48,944 nt of DNA, taken from contig CAIXKE010000001.1 in NCBI GenBank assembly GCA_903919975.1, positions 1-48,944 on the forward strand. Reading direction: 5' to 3'. Below the pieces are notes generated by a model. The model was not told where the DNA came from and did not search any database. It worked only from the letters and a program-made list of their open reading frames with translations. A program made the position numbers and the translations under genes. This document shows positions 38,905 through 48,887 of this stretch, one piece after another. The DNA comes from Akkermansiaceae bacterium. Its GTDB lineage: Bacteria; Verrucomicrobiota; Verrucomicrobiia; Verrucomicrobiales; Akkermansiaceae. Numbering within the stretch: the stretch's first letter is position 1; each line of letters starts with the position of its first letter.

Positions 38905-39786
38905 TCAGGCGAGGCCGGTGAGGCGGTGGTTCAGGACGATCGAGCGGCGCAGTGCGCGCATCACATCGACCAGCGCATGATGTGAGGCTGCGGCGGCAGC
39001 ACAGGCGCGATCAGCCCGCGTGTTGCGGCTCACGTAGCGGCCGATTTCGGCATACAGTTGGCGCATTCGGGTGTCGATCACGGCACTTTCGGCGCGCAAG
39101 ATGGAAACCTCCTTATTGCCCTCGCCGATCACTTGAAACGCCTCGGAGGCGAGGACTCGGCGTCCCCCGCGGTTTTCTTTGATCTTTTCTTCGACCTTCT
39201 CGATCTCCGCATCGAAGGAATCGCTTTGCCGGCCGATTTCGATGCGCAATTGTTTGAGCTCGGCGAAGCGGATTTTCAGATCGCGGAGCTGCGACTTGAC
39301 CTTGTCGATTTCGGCATGGTCCGCCGCCGAGTCGCGAGCCTGACCGATGAGTACTTCCAGTTTCATCTTGAGGCCTATGTGACTTCTGCGGACTTCTTGG
39401 GCTTCCGCGACGATTTGATCCCGCTGTGCCGAGAGTTGTCCCAGCTCGGCGAGTATCTTGGCCCGATCGTCTAGCAGTTCCTGATTTCCCTCTGGCACCA
39501 TATTGAGAATGTTGGCCCGCTCCTCGTGTGCATGATCGAGTCGTGCCTGACAGGTGTCGATTTTTTCGCGGATTTCATCGCGTTCCTTGATCAGTTTCCG
39601 GAGATTCCAATATTCGACCGAGAGGGCTTCGACATGTTCGACCTTTTCCCAGATGGCGCCGCCGAGTTGGGTCTCGGCTTCACGAAGCAAGTGAGTCTCG
39701 CTGGCGGCATCGCCCATGCGCTGGCTTTTTTGGTAATAGCCAAAGGCTTGGGCGAGGCGTGCGATGAAATAGCGATTTGACGTCAT
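38905..39786 (-). CDS. Coiled-coil protein of unknown function
   Basis: In 293 residues, long helices with Glu/Lys/Leu heptads run from about 45 to 225 (IREKIDTCQARLDHAHEERAN, KVKSQLRDLKIRFAELKQL). No membrane helix, signal or enzymatic motif was found. It starts 11 bases after the acs stop on the same strand, so the two are probably co-transcribed. I do not recognise a family. Confidence 0.68.
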   Translation of the reverse strand: MTSNRYFIARLAQAFGYYQKSQRMGDAASETHLLREAETQLGGAIWEKVEHVEALSVEYWNLRKLIKERDEIREKIDTCQARLDHAHEERANILNMVPEGNQELLDDRAKILAELGQLSAQRDQIVAEAQEVRRSHIGLKMKLEVLIGQARDSAADHAEIDKVKSQLRDLKIRFAELKQLRIEIGRQSDSFDAEIEKVEEKIKENRGGRRVLASEAFQVIGEGNKEVSILRAESAVIDTRMRQLYAEIGRYVSRNTRADRACAAAAASHHALVDVMRALRRSIVLNHRLTGLA

Positions 39787-39797
39787 GGAGAGACTTA

Positions 39798-41747
<1,950 letters not shown>

Positions 41748-41905
41748 CGGTCTTGTTAATTGGAGGCACTGCGAAGGGGGTGCCCAGCGCTTGGTGCGGC
41801 GGGGACTCTAGGAAGCTCATCCGGGCGCGGCAAGCCACAAGAATCAGGATTTTACGTGATCGCGGTATCGAATTTTCCGGGAAAACAGGTTAATAGTTCC
41901 ATTCT

Positions 41906-42127
41906 ATGAACGAAAAAGACAAACTCAAAGCTAGGCTCGAGATGCTTTTTGCCGCCGCATTGCTGGAGATTACGGACGAACCCAGGGCCGCCAAGACCTC
42001 TGGGACGGCCGTGTCGGCCTCCAATCCATCTCCAGCAAGCCCGCCGCAGGGATCCCATGTCGGGGCAATTTCTCAATATAGCCCTATCTCCATGTCTCCT
42101 CCTGCCTTCCATGAAACTGTAGCTTAA
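41906..42127 (+). CDS. Small hypothetical protein, doubtful
   Basis: A 73-residue frame: the first 25 residues are helical and charged (MNEKDKLKARLEMLFAAALL), the rest Ser/Pro-rich and low in complexity. There is no clear Shine-Dalgarno. It lies between the divergent acs gene and the SGNH hydrolase gene. It may be spurious. A hairpin, GATTGA..TTTCG-cgg-CGAAA..TTCAATC (42154-42179), lies just after it. Confidence 0.3.
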   Translation: MNEKDKLKARLEMLFAAALLEITDEPRAAKTSGTAVSASNPSPASPPQGSHVGAISQYSPISMSPPAFHETVA

Positions 42128-42301
42128 AGGCGATGTTTCCGTCACGGTGGGCTGATTGATTTCGCGGCGAAATTCAATCAACCGGTTGGCTGCGTGCCCG
42201 CATGGAGCGGTTTATTTGTGGCGCGCCTGGTCCTTTTTTCAGCATACTATCGTTTTTTGTAAGAACGGCTGACGGATCAGGCGTTTATCGATGTGTCCGT
42301 C

Positions 42302-43183
42302 ATGAAACCTTTATCCTTCGCCCTTGCCGCTCTCGCCATCATTTCCTCCATAGCCAACCCGGTATGCGCGGAAATCCCCATCAAATCGGGCGAAAAGGTG
42401 GCTTTTCTCGGGGACTCAATCACCCAGAGCGGGCAGAGCAGCGCGGGTGGCTACGTGCAACTGATCGGCAGCGGATTGGCCGCCAATGGCGTGAAAATTG
42501 AAATCATCGGAGCTGGCATCAGCGGGCACAAATCCAATCAAATGCTCGAGCGTCTGGAGCGCGATGTCCTGAGCAAAAAGCCGGATTGGATGACCTTGAG
42601 CTGCGGAGTCAACGACGTCTGGCACGGAGAGAAAGGCGTGGCGCTGCCGGACTATCAGAAAAACATCACCGCAATCGTCGATAAAGCCCAAGCCGCCAAC
42701 GTGAAAGTGATCATCCTAACATCGACGATGATTCGTGAGGACCCGACCAACGCCGAGAACCAAAAACTCGCCGTTTACAACGACTTTCTCCGCACCCTCG
42801 CCAAAGAGAAAAAATGCCATCTTGCTGACCTCAACGCCGACATGCAGGCCGCGTTGATCGAAGCGGTCAAAACCGAGCAGAAGCCCGCCAAAGGCAACTA
42901 CCTGACAAGCGACGGAGTCCATATGGCATTAGCTGGCAACCTGATGATGGCGGAGGGTGTGCTCAAGGGCTTGGGCCTGAATGCCGGAGAACTCACCAAG
43001 GCCAAAGAGGCCTGGCTCAATATTCCGAACATTGTGTTAGTTTCCGCGTCCATGGGCCTGACTCAATGGCAAGCCCAGGAACTCGAAAAGTTGGCGAAGG
43101 CGCGCCAACTCGATACTCCCAGCTTCCTCAACCAGGAGTTGCGCAAAGTAATCGAGACCAAGTTGCAAGGCAAGGCGCGCTGA
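42302..43183 (+). CDS. Secreted SGNH/GDSL-family hydrolase
   Basis: Predicted esterase or carbohydrate-active hydrolase. The 293 residues start with a signal peptide (hydrophobic 4-20, cleavage near VCA-EIP). Block I is GDSIT (37-41, Ser39), block III GVND (102-105), and block V DGVH with Asp204 and His207, so the catalytic set is complete. A C-terminal helical extension (about 220-293) goes beyond the core. Such proteins are frequent in Verrucomicrobia that use polysaccharides (family knowledge); the substrate is unknown. The ATG at 42302 is chosen over a GTG 3 codons upstream. Confidence 0.88.
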   Translation: MKPLSFALAALAIISSIANPVCAEIPIKSGEKVAFLGDSITQSGQSSAGGYVQLIGSGLAANGVKIEIIGAGISGHKSNQMLERLERDVLSKKPDWMTLSCGVNDVWHGEKGVALPDYQKNITAIVDKAQAANVKVIILTSTMIREDPTNAENQKLAVYNDFLRTLAKEKKCHLADLNADMQAALIEAVKTEQKPAKGNYLTSDGVHMALAGNLMMAEGVLKGLGLNAGELTKAKEAWLNIPNIVLVSASMGLTQWQAQELEKLAKARQLDTPSFLNQELRKVIETKLQGKAR

Positions 43184-43218
43184 CCTCCGGCCGATCGCGA
43201 TATCGGTTAGGCTTTGGG

Positions 43219-43965
43219 TCAGTCCTGCCTTTTGGGGCGGGGCTTGGGAGTTTCCGCGGCATCCGCGGTGCCTAACAGCATGGCGATTTCCTTGCGATTG
43301 AGAATCGCCCAGCGGCCGGGTTCCAAATCGCCGAGCCACAATCCGCCGATGCGGACGCGAAGTAATTTGGTGACTTGATAGCCGAGGGTTTCAAACATCA
43401 CGCGGATCTGGCGTTTTGCGCCGTGATCGAGCACCACCTTGATTCGGCGCGGGGAGAGCCGCTCGATGGCCTTGGCCTTGAGTTTGCCCTCCGGGGTATA
43501 GACGCCTTCCAGAAACTGATCGAGATGGGCGTTTTCAAACGCTTGGTTTGAGGTCACGAGGTATTCCTTCTCCACCGCTTTGGAGGGGTGCATGAGTTGC
43601 TGCGAGAGATCGCCGTCATTCGTGAGAATCAGCAAGCCCTCGGAATCGCGGTCGAGCCTACCGACGTGGTGGAGCGCGTGGAGGGTTTCGGGCAGCAAGG
43701 CGTAGATGGTTTCGCGGCCGAGTTCGTCCTCGCGGGTGCAGACGTAGCCGCGGGGTTTGTGGAAAGCGACGATGAGCGGATCCTTGGGGGTGACGCGCTT
43801 GCCATCGAGGCGGACGTGATCGCCCTCGGTGATGCGGGTTCCCATGTTGATGCAGGGGGCGCCATTGACCTCGATGCGGCCGGCCTGGATGAGTTCATCG
43901 CACTTGCGGCGCGATCCCACGCCGCAGGAAGCGAGGAATTTATTGAGGCGGGTGCCGTCTTTCAT
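43219..43965 (-). CDS. RsuA/RluB-family pseudouridine synthase
   Basis: Isomerises uridine to pseudouridine in rRNA. In 248 residues an N-terminal S4 RNA-binding domain (RLNKFLASCGVGSRRKCDELI, 6-26) precedes the catalytic domain with GRLDRDSEGLLILTNDG holding the catalytic Asp. RIKVVLDHGAKRQIRVMFETLG matches the family. The basic C terminus (KPRPKRQD) is short. The RluB/RsuA/RluE/RluF choice cannot be made by eye. The ATG at 43965 is used; a TTG 5 codons upstream is possible. It is 75 bases downstream of the small-basic-protein gene. Confidence 0.9.
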   Translation of the reverse strand: MKDGTRLNKFLASCGVGSRRKCDELIQAGRIEVNGAPCINMGTRITEGDHVRLDGKRVTPKDPLIVAFHKPRGYVCTREDELGRETIYALLPETLHALHHVGRLDRDSEGLLILTNDGDLSQQLMHPSKAVEKEYLVTSNQAFENAHLDQFLEGVYTPEGKLKAKAIERLSPRRIKVVLDHGAKRQIRVMFETLGYQVTKLLRVRIGGLWLGDLEPGRWAILNRKEIAMLLGTADAAETPKPRPKRQD

Positions 43966-43982
43966 GGTGGTAGGGCTCAATG

Positions 43983-44013
43983 CAAAAGGCGCGAAACCCG
44001 GAGGGTTCCGCGC
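43983..44013 (-). terminator. Rho-independent terminator after the small basic protein gene
   Basis: On the minus strand a stem GCGCG-g-AACCC / GGGTT-t-CGCGC with loop TCC is followed by CTTTTGC. It lies between the small basic protein gene and the pseudouridine synthase gene, so it may attenuate readthrough. Confidence 0.6.
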
Positions 44014-44040
44014 GCATTGGAAAAGAAGGGAGGCAAGGGA

Positions 44041-44196
44041 TTAACCCTCTTGCTTGGTCTTCGGCAGGCCGATCGGTGAGCGGCCGGCTTGCCATTCGCC
44101 GCGTGATTTGAGCAGCTTGACGCGCTCGAAACGCTTGAGGACGGAACGCTTGCCGCCGACGGTGGCGCTGGACTTGAGACTGTTGTGCTTGGACAT
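44041..44196 (-). CDS. Small basic protein, PVC-specific family
   Basis: A 51-residue protein: MSKHNSLKSSATVGGKRSVL continues with KRFERVKLLKSRGEWQAGRS and ends PIGLPKTKQEG. It matches the 'small basic protein' family (TIGR04137 type) known from Chlamydiae, Verrucomicrobia and relatives, with the conserved KRSVLKRFERV core and GLPKTK end. Function unknown; the basic composition suggests RNA or ribosome association. It is shorter than common gene-calling cut-offs. It lies upstream of the pseudouridine synthase gene on the same strand and supports the PVC assignment. Confidence 0.92.
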   Translation of the reverse strand: MSKHNSLKSSATVGGKRSVLKRFERVKLLKSRGEWQAGRSPIGLPKTKQEG

Positions 44197-44299
44197 CGCG
44201 TGAGGTGGTTAAAAAATCGCGGGGGCGCGGAACCTAGGAGCCGCCCGCTGTTGTGGCAATCGAAAAAAGAAGGAACTTTTTAAAAAAGCTTTTAAGCCA

Positions 44300-44406
44300 T
44301 GGACTGCGGCAGCCTGCTGCCGCTTTGGGTTCGCAGCCTGCTGCGTCGAATCATCTCCAGGCCAGCAGGCTGGCATGGAAAAGCGGCAGCAGGCTGCCGC
44401 AGTCCA
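44300..44406. repeat. REP-like palindrome downstream of RAYT
   Basis: An inverted repeat with arms of about 26 bases: TGGACTGCGGCAGCCTGCTG at 44300 and its complement ending at 44406. Between them are two more CAGCCTGCTG/CCAGCAGGCTGG cores. It begins 2 bases after the end of the RAYT gene. It is a REP/BIME-like unit. Confidence 0.9.
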
Positions 44407-44408
44407 AA

Positions 44409-44993
44409 TCAGAAATCCTCATCTTTTACGGCGATTTCGTCGTATTGGAAACTCGTGATGGTTTTCAGCCAAGCGGGACTCACGGCTTTCTTGAACACAG
44501 CGGCGCGGCACCATTTCCAGTCGGAACCGTGCGGGACGAGTCGGTGATGCACGGCGTTCTGATGGACATAATGAAGTCGGGCGAGGTAGCTCCGTTGGTG
44601 TGTGAGATGGGTTTCGCGAAAATTCTGCCAGAGGCGGGAGCGGCCGGGTTTCTCTTCGCGTCGGTTCAATTCCCTAGTTGCGAGGCTGTGTAATTTCCGG
44701 AGCATCAGGCCGAGGGACGTGGCTGCGCCATCCACCGTGGGCGGGCTGTGACCAATAAAATGATAGTGATTTGAGAGAATCGCCCAGGCTTCGAGTTTCC
44801 AACCGAATTCGTCGGTGAGGGATAATAAGGCGTCTTGAAACCAGTCTTTCATTGCGTCTTCGGCGAGGAGATGGCGTTGCTCTGCTGCGCGGGCGGTGAC
44901 CATGTATACGTCGGCGAGGGAGAGCCGGTGGGGTGGAGCGTGCGGCCAATGACGAGTGCCTAGCGCGCAGTCGGAGGCGGAGGGGAGGGGCAT
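44409..44993 (-). mobile_element. REP-associated tyrosine transposase (RAYT)
   Basis: A 194-residue Y1 (HUH) transposase, predicted to act on the palindromes around it. The N terminus has HWPHAPPHRL, typical of the verrucomicrobial RAYT group; the HUH motif is NHYHF with His76 and His78; the catalytic tyrosine is in SYLARLHYVHQNAVHH (Tyr136 or Tyr142). AWAILSNHYHF matches the family's W-x-x-S-N-H-Y-H. Palindromes lie on both sides (44300-44406, 45003-45088), with further copies at 19161 and 22057. RAYTs are usually domesticated single-copy genes that spread REPs (family knowledge). It appears intact. Confidence 0.9.
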
Positions 44994-45002
44994 GTGATTG
45001 GC

Positions 45003-45088
45003 TTGGACTGCGGCAGGCTACTGGCTTGTGGAGAATTCGACGCAGCAGGCTGCGAATTTAAAGCGGCAGCAGGCTGCCGCAGTCCAAG
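45003..45088. repeat. REP-like palindrome upstream of RAYT
   Basis: TTGGACTGCGGCAG at 45003 and its complement CTGCCGCAGTCCAA ending at 45088 enclose CGCAGCAGGCTGCG and GCGGCAGCAGGCTGCC cores. It lies between the RAYT start and the rnr stop, 7 bases from the latter, so it may also end or stabilise the rnr message. Confidence 0.9.
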
Positions 45089-45095
45089 GCTCGCT

Positions 45096-47441
45096 TTAGC
45101 GGCGGCGCTTGGGCTTGCCGGTTTTCTTGGCGATGACAGCCTTCTTGGGGGGGCCGGGTTTTGTGATCGTCTTGCCGCGGTGTTTGGTGGGCGGGCCGGT
45201 TTTTGGCACGGGGCGGGCGTCGAGTGGACGGGTGCCTTCGGTGGTCGGGCGGCCGGCGACGGCGAAATCGACGAAGCGTTTTTCGCGATCCAAGCCGATG
45301 ACGTGGAGTGGCAGGCGCATGCCGATGGCGATGACTTTGCCATCGGTGGAAACCCAGGCTCCACGGTGGCCTTCGAGGCGCCAGCGGCCTTCGGGCAGAT
45401 CCTCGCGTTTGACCACTCCGCGGATGCCCATTTCCGGGACTTCCACCATCAAGCCCATCGGGCGAACGTCGGTAACGAGGCCGTCGAACTTGTGAGGATC
45501 GTGCATTTCCGCGACGCGCTGGAGGTATTCGAAGAGTTTGATTTGTTTCGTTTCGCTTTCGGCCTCGGCGGAGGTGCGCTCGCTGTCGGAAATGTGGCGG
45601 GCGATTTCGCGCAATTCGGCTTGCGAGGGTGTGGCGTCGTGGCGCTTTGGCGGATTGGCGAGCAATGGCTGAAGGGCGCGGTGGACGATGAGGTCGGCGT
45701 AGCGGCGGATCGGGCTGGTGAAATGGCAATAATCGCCTTTGGCGAGGCCGTAGTGGCCGATGGGCTCGGCGGAGTAGGCGGCGCGTTTGAGGCTCTTGAG
45801 CAGGCCGAGTTTGATGATGTGCTCCTCGGGTGTGCCTTTGGATTCATCCAGTAATTTTTGGATGTGCGCGCGATTGGTGAGATCGCCGGGACGGTAGCCG
45901 TGGAGTTTCGCGGTCTCGGTGTAATCCATCAGGCGTGATGGATCGGGATCTTCGTGGATGCGATAAACGGCGGGTTTCATCCGCTCGCGGAGGATTTTCG
46001 CGACGGCGTCATTGGCGGCGAGCATGCATTCCTCGACAAGTTGGTGGCTTTGGATGTGGACGACCGGGTCCGCTCCGCAGGCGCGACCTTTGTCATCCAA
46101 GCGGATTTTGATCTCGGGCATTTCGAGATCGAGCGCGCCGCCTTGGAAACGTTTGCGGCGGAGAACGGATGCGAGTTTCCAGGCTTCCTTGACCATCGGG
46201 ACGAGTTGGGCTTCGGAGCCTTCGGGCGCGGGTTTGCCATCGAGGATTTCCTGCGCTTGCTCGTAGGAAAGCTTGGCGCGGCTGTGAATCACGGCATCGA
46301 TAAAGGTGGCCTTGGTGATTTTTCCTTCGTGGGAAATTTCCAGAACGGCGCACTTGGTCAGGCGATCCACATAGGGCTTGAGCGAGCAGATGCCGTTGCT
46401 GAGTTCCACGGGCAGCATCGGCAGCACGCGATCCACGAGGTAAGTCGAGTTTCCGCGCTCGATGGCTTCCTTGTCCATCGGGCTGCCGGGCTTGATGTAG
46501 TGGGAAACATCGGCGATGTGCACGGCGAGCTTCCAACCGTAAGCGGTCGGCTCAACCCAGAGCGCGTCGTCGTGGTCCTTGGCGTCGAAGGGATCGATGG
46601 TGATGATGAGGTGCTTGCGCCAGTCCTCGCGGCGGGCGATTTCCGACGGTTCCGGGTCTTCCGGCACGGCGCGGGCTTCGGCGAGCACATCTTCTGGAAA
46701 GGAAGTGCGCAGCCCGAAGCGGTGGATCACGCCGATGATGTCCACGCCCGGATCGCCGGGCCAACCGAGGACTTCGATGATGCGGCCGCGCGGGGCGGTG
46801 CCGGCTTGCCAATTTTCCAGATCGACGACGACGAGCTGCCCGGGTTGGGCGGTGGTGTCGCCAACGAGTTCGATCCGGCCGTCGATCGCCTTGTCCTGGC
46901 AATCGATCCAGCCGAAGCCCTTGTTTTTTTGGAACACGCCGATGAGTCTGCCGGAGCGGCGGCTGATGATTTGCTCGACCTTGCCGCGGGCTTCCTCCGG
47001 GGCGTCCGGAATGAGTTCCTGGCGGGTGCGGAATTGCCTTTTGGGGCTGGGTTTTTGAATGGAAACGAGCACCCGGTCGCCATCCAGCGCGGTGCCCGTG
47101 TCGCGGCGTGGAATGTGGACGCGGTCGAGCGCAACGAGGTCGATTCCGGTGGCGAGATTCGCCGGGCTTGTGAGGTCTGGAAAGAAAAACGCGTGGCCTT
47201 TTGGGTGGAATTTCAGCGAACCGGTGAGGGCGTTGCCCTTTTTAGCGCGGAGGACGTAGGTGGCCTTTTTTCCTTCTTGGATTACGCCCTCGCTAACGAG
47301 GCTTTCGATGGTCTTCCGGAGCTCCGAGCGGCGATCGACGGGGACTTCGAGGTGGCGGGCCAATGACGATTTGGTCATCGGTTGGCCCGGATTGGAGTTC
47401 ATGTGCTTGAGAATCGCGTCTCGCAAGTTGTCGCCTAGCAT
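45096..47441 (-). CDS. rnr: Ribonuclease R
   Basis: 3'-to-5' exoribonuclease that degrades structured RNA. The 781 residues contain an N-terminal winged-helix domain (about 1-65), cold-shock domains, the RNB catalytic domain with IDPFDAKDHDDAL (282-294) holding the metal-binding aspartates, and a C-terminal S1 domain (FDGLVTDVRPMGLMVEVPEMG). The last 40 residues are Lys/Arg/Pro-rich (KKAVIAKKTGKPKRRR), as in other RNase R tails. I use the ATG at 47441; 26 upstream codons are open but not family-like. Catalytic aspartates are all present. Confidence 0.94.
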   Translation of the reverse strand: MLGDNLRDAILKHMNSNPGQPMTKSSLARHLEVPVDRRSELRKTIESLVSEGVIQEGKKATYVLRAKKGNALTGSLKFHPKGHAFFFPDLTSPANLATGIDLVALDRVHIPRRDTGTALDGDRVLVSIQKPSPKRQFRTRQELIPDAPEEARGKVEQIISRRSGRLIGVFQKNKGFGWIDCQDKAIDGRIELVGDTTAQPGQLVVVDLENWQAGTAPRGRIIEVLGWPGDPGVDIIGVIHRFGLRTSFPEDVLAEARAVPEDPEPSEIARREDWRKHLIITIDPFDAKDHDDALWVEPTAYGWKLAVHIADVSHYIKPGSPMDKEAIERGNSTYLVDRVLPMLPVELSNGICSLKPYVDRLTKCAVLEISHEGKITKATFIDAVIHSRAKLSYEQAQEILDGKPAPEGSEAQLVPMVKEAWKLASVLRRKRFQGGALDLEMPEIKIRLDDKGRACGADPVVHIQSHQLVEECMLAANDAVAKILRERMKPAVYRIHEDPDPSRLMDYTETAKLHGYRPGDLTNRAHIQKLLDESKGTPEEHIIKLGLLKSLKRAAYSAEPIGHYGLAKGDYCHFTSPIRRYADLIVHRALQPLLANPPKRHDATPSQAELREIARHISDSERTSAEAESETKQIKLFEYLQRVAEMHDPHKFDGLVTDVRPMGLMVEVPEMGIRGVVKREDLPEGRWRLEGHRGAWVSTDGKVIAIGMRLPLHVIGLDREKRFVDFAVAGRPTTEGTRPLDARPVPKTGPPTKHRGKTITKPGPPKKAVIAKKTGKPKRRR

Positions 47442-47621
47442 GCGCGGAGTTTGATGTCTGGGGCCTGCCCCCGCAACGGCAAAGGAGGAAATAAAATGTT
47501 GCGATCGGCAGATTTTCAACTAAGTGTTTACTATGTGAATGCGTAATATCCGGCAGCGTGATTTGTCCCGCCCTGAAATTTGTGTTTGCGCCGCGATTTT
47601 GAAAATCCATCTTAACCCATC

Positions 47622-48203
47622 ATGAAAGCTGCAACATCCCGCCGCCCGAGCGGATTCACACTCGTCGAACTTTTGGTCGTCATCGTTATCATCGCGACGC
47701 TTGCCTCCTTGGGAATTAGTGGTGGGCTGAAAGCTCTTGAAAAAGCCAAGAGAACCACCTCGATGGCGGCGGCAAGAGGAGTGGAGAGCGCCGTGAATAA
47801 TTACTTTACGGAATATGGCAGCATGCCGGGCGATGGCACGGAATCCGCGGATACCACTGTCAAAACGAATACCCCAGCGGGTGTTAACTTGCTAAAGGTT
47901 CTTCTGGGCATCGATACGGTTATCAACACGCGCGGCGTCAAATTTCTCTCAATCACCGAAGGGAAAAGCAATGCCAATGGCCTGATGTACAACGCGACTG
48001 GCGATACGGTCACCGGCCTCTATGATCCTTGGGGCGGTCCCTATAACGTGGTTTTGGATTTCGATTTCGACGAAAAGGTCAAGCCCCTTACTGCCGCTGA
48101 AGCCGCCAAAACTCTCAATGGTCGCCGCGTCGCGGTCTGGAGCAATGGCGCTGACGGAGTCAATGGCGGCGGCAAGGCCGAGGACGACGTGAAGACTTGG
48201 TAA
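47622..48203 (+). CDS. Type II secretion-type major pseudopilin (GspG-like)
   Basis: Prepilin with an N-methylation leader: a 10-residue basic leader ends in Gly, followed by FTLVELLVVIVIIATLASLG (12-31) with Glu at +5 of the mature form. The GspG/prepilin C-terminal part holds YDPWGGPYNVVLDF, matching the D-P-W-G-x-P-Y calcium-site motif of pseudopilins. In 193 residues it is complete. No other secretion or pilus gene is nearby, which is common in Verrucomicrobia, where many single pseudopilin genes are scattered. A terminator follows. Confidence 0.88.
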   Translation: MKAATSRRPSGFTLVELLVVIVIIATLASLGISGGLKALEKAKRTTSMAAARGVESAVNNYFTEYGSMPGDGTESADTTVKTNTPAGVNLLKVLLGIDTVINTRGVKFLSITEGKSNANGLMYNATGDTVTGLYDPWGGPYNVVLDFDFDEKVKPLTAAEAAKTLNGRRVAVWSNGADGVNGGGKAEDDVKTW

Positions 48204-48236
48204 ACGGCCAGTCCTCCCGAAAAATCAAAAACCCAA

Positions 48237-48275
48237 GAAACCTCGTCCAGCTCCGGCTGCGGCGGGGTTTTTCTT
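48237..48275 (+). terminator. Rho-independent terminator of the pseudopilin gene
   Basis: AAACCTCG and CGGGGTTT (with a U-G pair) form an 8-bp stem around a 15-base loop, followed by TTCTTTCT. It starts about 34 bases after the pseudopilin stop codon. Confidence 0.8.
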
Positions 48276-48313
48276 TCTCAGGGGGACGGCGATTCCAGTT
48301 GGCGCGTCCAGTA

Positions 48314-48331
48314 AATACAGGAACCTGTATT
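48314..48331. promoter_or_regulatory. Palindromic operator before the chimeric antitoxin
   Basis: AATACAGG-AA-CCTGTATT is a perfect 8-bp palindrome ending 2 bases before the ATG of the antitoxin gene. The position and length suit an operator bound by the RHH domain for autoregulation (inference from the family). Confidence 0.7.
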
Positions 48332-48333
48332 GC

Positions 48334-48834
48334 ATGAAAGCAACACTCGATATTCCTGATGATCTTTATCGCCGCGTCAAAGCTCGCAGCGCGATGGAAG
48401 GTCGGCCGGTGCGCTCTGTCGCGGTGCAGCTTTTTCAACACTGGCTGGATGGTCCGCCGACACCAGAGACTCCCCCGTCAGCTGCCGAACTCACTGAAGC
48501 GGAACTCGCCGCCGCTCCGTGGCTGGCGATCACCCGGCGCGCCATCAAACCCCGCATGAGTCACGACATGGATGAAATCCGTGCCTCCGTTGCGAAAGGC
48601 TGGGCTGCGGAAGCAGCGGATCAATATCACAAATGGGTTGAATGGAGTGATGAGGATCAAACCTACATTGGCAAGTGCCCGGACTTGATCACTGGAATCC
48701 ACGGTGATGACCCGGTTCGGGTTTATGCGGACTTGTGCGAAGTCGTGGAAGATGTGCTGTGTCATTTCGAGGAAACTGGCAAACCTCTGCCAACTTGCCG
48801 GACTCGACCCATGATGGAAATTGCGGACGTCTGA
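48334..48834 (+). CDS. Chimeric antitoxin: VapB-like RHH plus HicB-like domain
   Basis: In 166 residues the N-terminal part (1-38, MKATLDIPDDLYRRVKARSA onward) is a VapB-type ribbon-helix-helix, and the linker ALELT-type region to about 90 also resembles VapB (RRAIKPRMSHDMDEIRASVAKGWAAEAAD). From about 93, HKWVEWSDEDQTYIGKCPDLITGIHGDDP to GKPLP is a HicB-like antitoxin core. The two families normally have separate genes, each with its own toxin. A deletion joining vapB and hicB in frame, or a real fusion, would explain it. No toxin (VapC or HicA) is seen before the contig ends. Confidence 0.72.
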   Translation: MKATLDIPDDLYRRVKARSAMEGRPVRSVAVQLFQHWLDGPPTPETPPSAAELTEAELAAAPWLAITRRAIKPRMSHDMDEIRASVAKGWAAEAADQYHKWVEWSDEDQTYIGKCPDLITGIHGDDPVRVYADLCEVVEDVLCHFEETGKPLPTCRTRPMMEIADV

Positions 48835-48887
48835 ATAGCCTCAGACCTCCTGAAACGCCGGGAAAGCGGATGACCTAACGATGAGAT

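Noticed and set aside
44253-44693. Plus-strand frame through the palindrome and RAYT 3' part
   Set aside because: It is a shadow of the RAYT gene and repeat; the minus strand carries the HUH motif.
45954-47366. 470-codon frame antisense to rnr
   Set aside because: The sequence reads as the complement of RNase R, with no independent motifs.
47520-47621. TAATAT as a promoter -10 for the pseudopilin gene
   Set aside because: No acceptable -35 lies at 16-18 bases, so the match is not convincing by eye.
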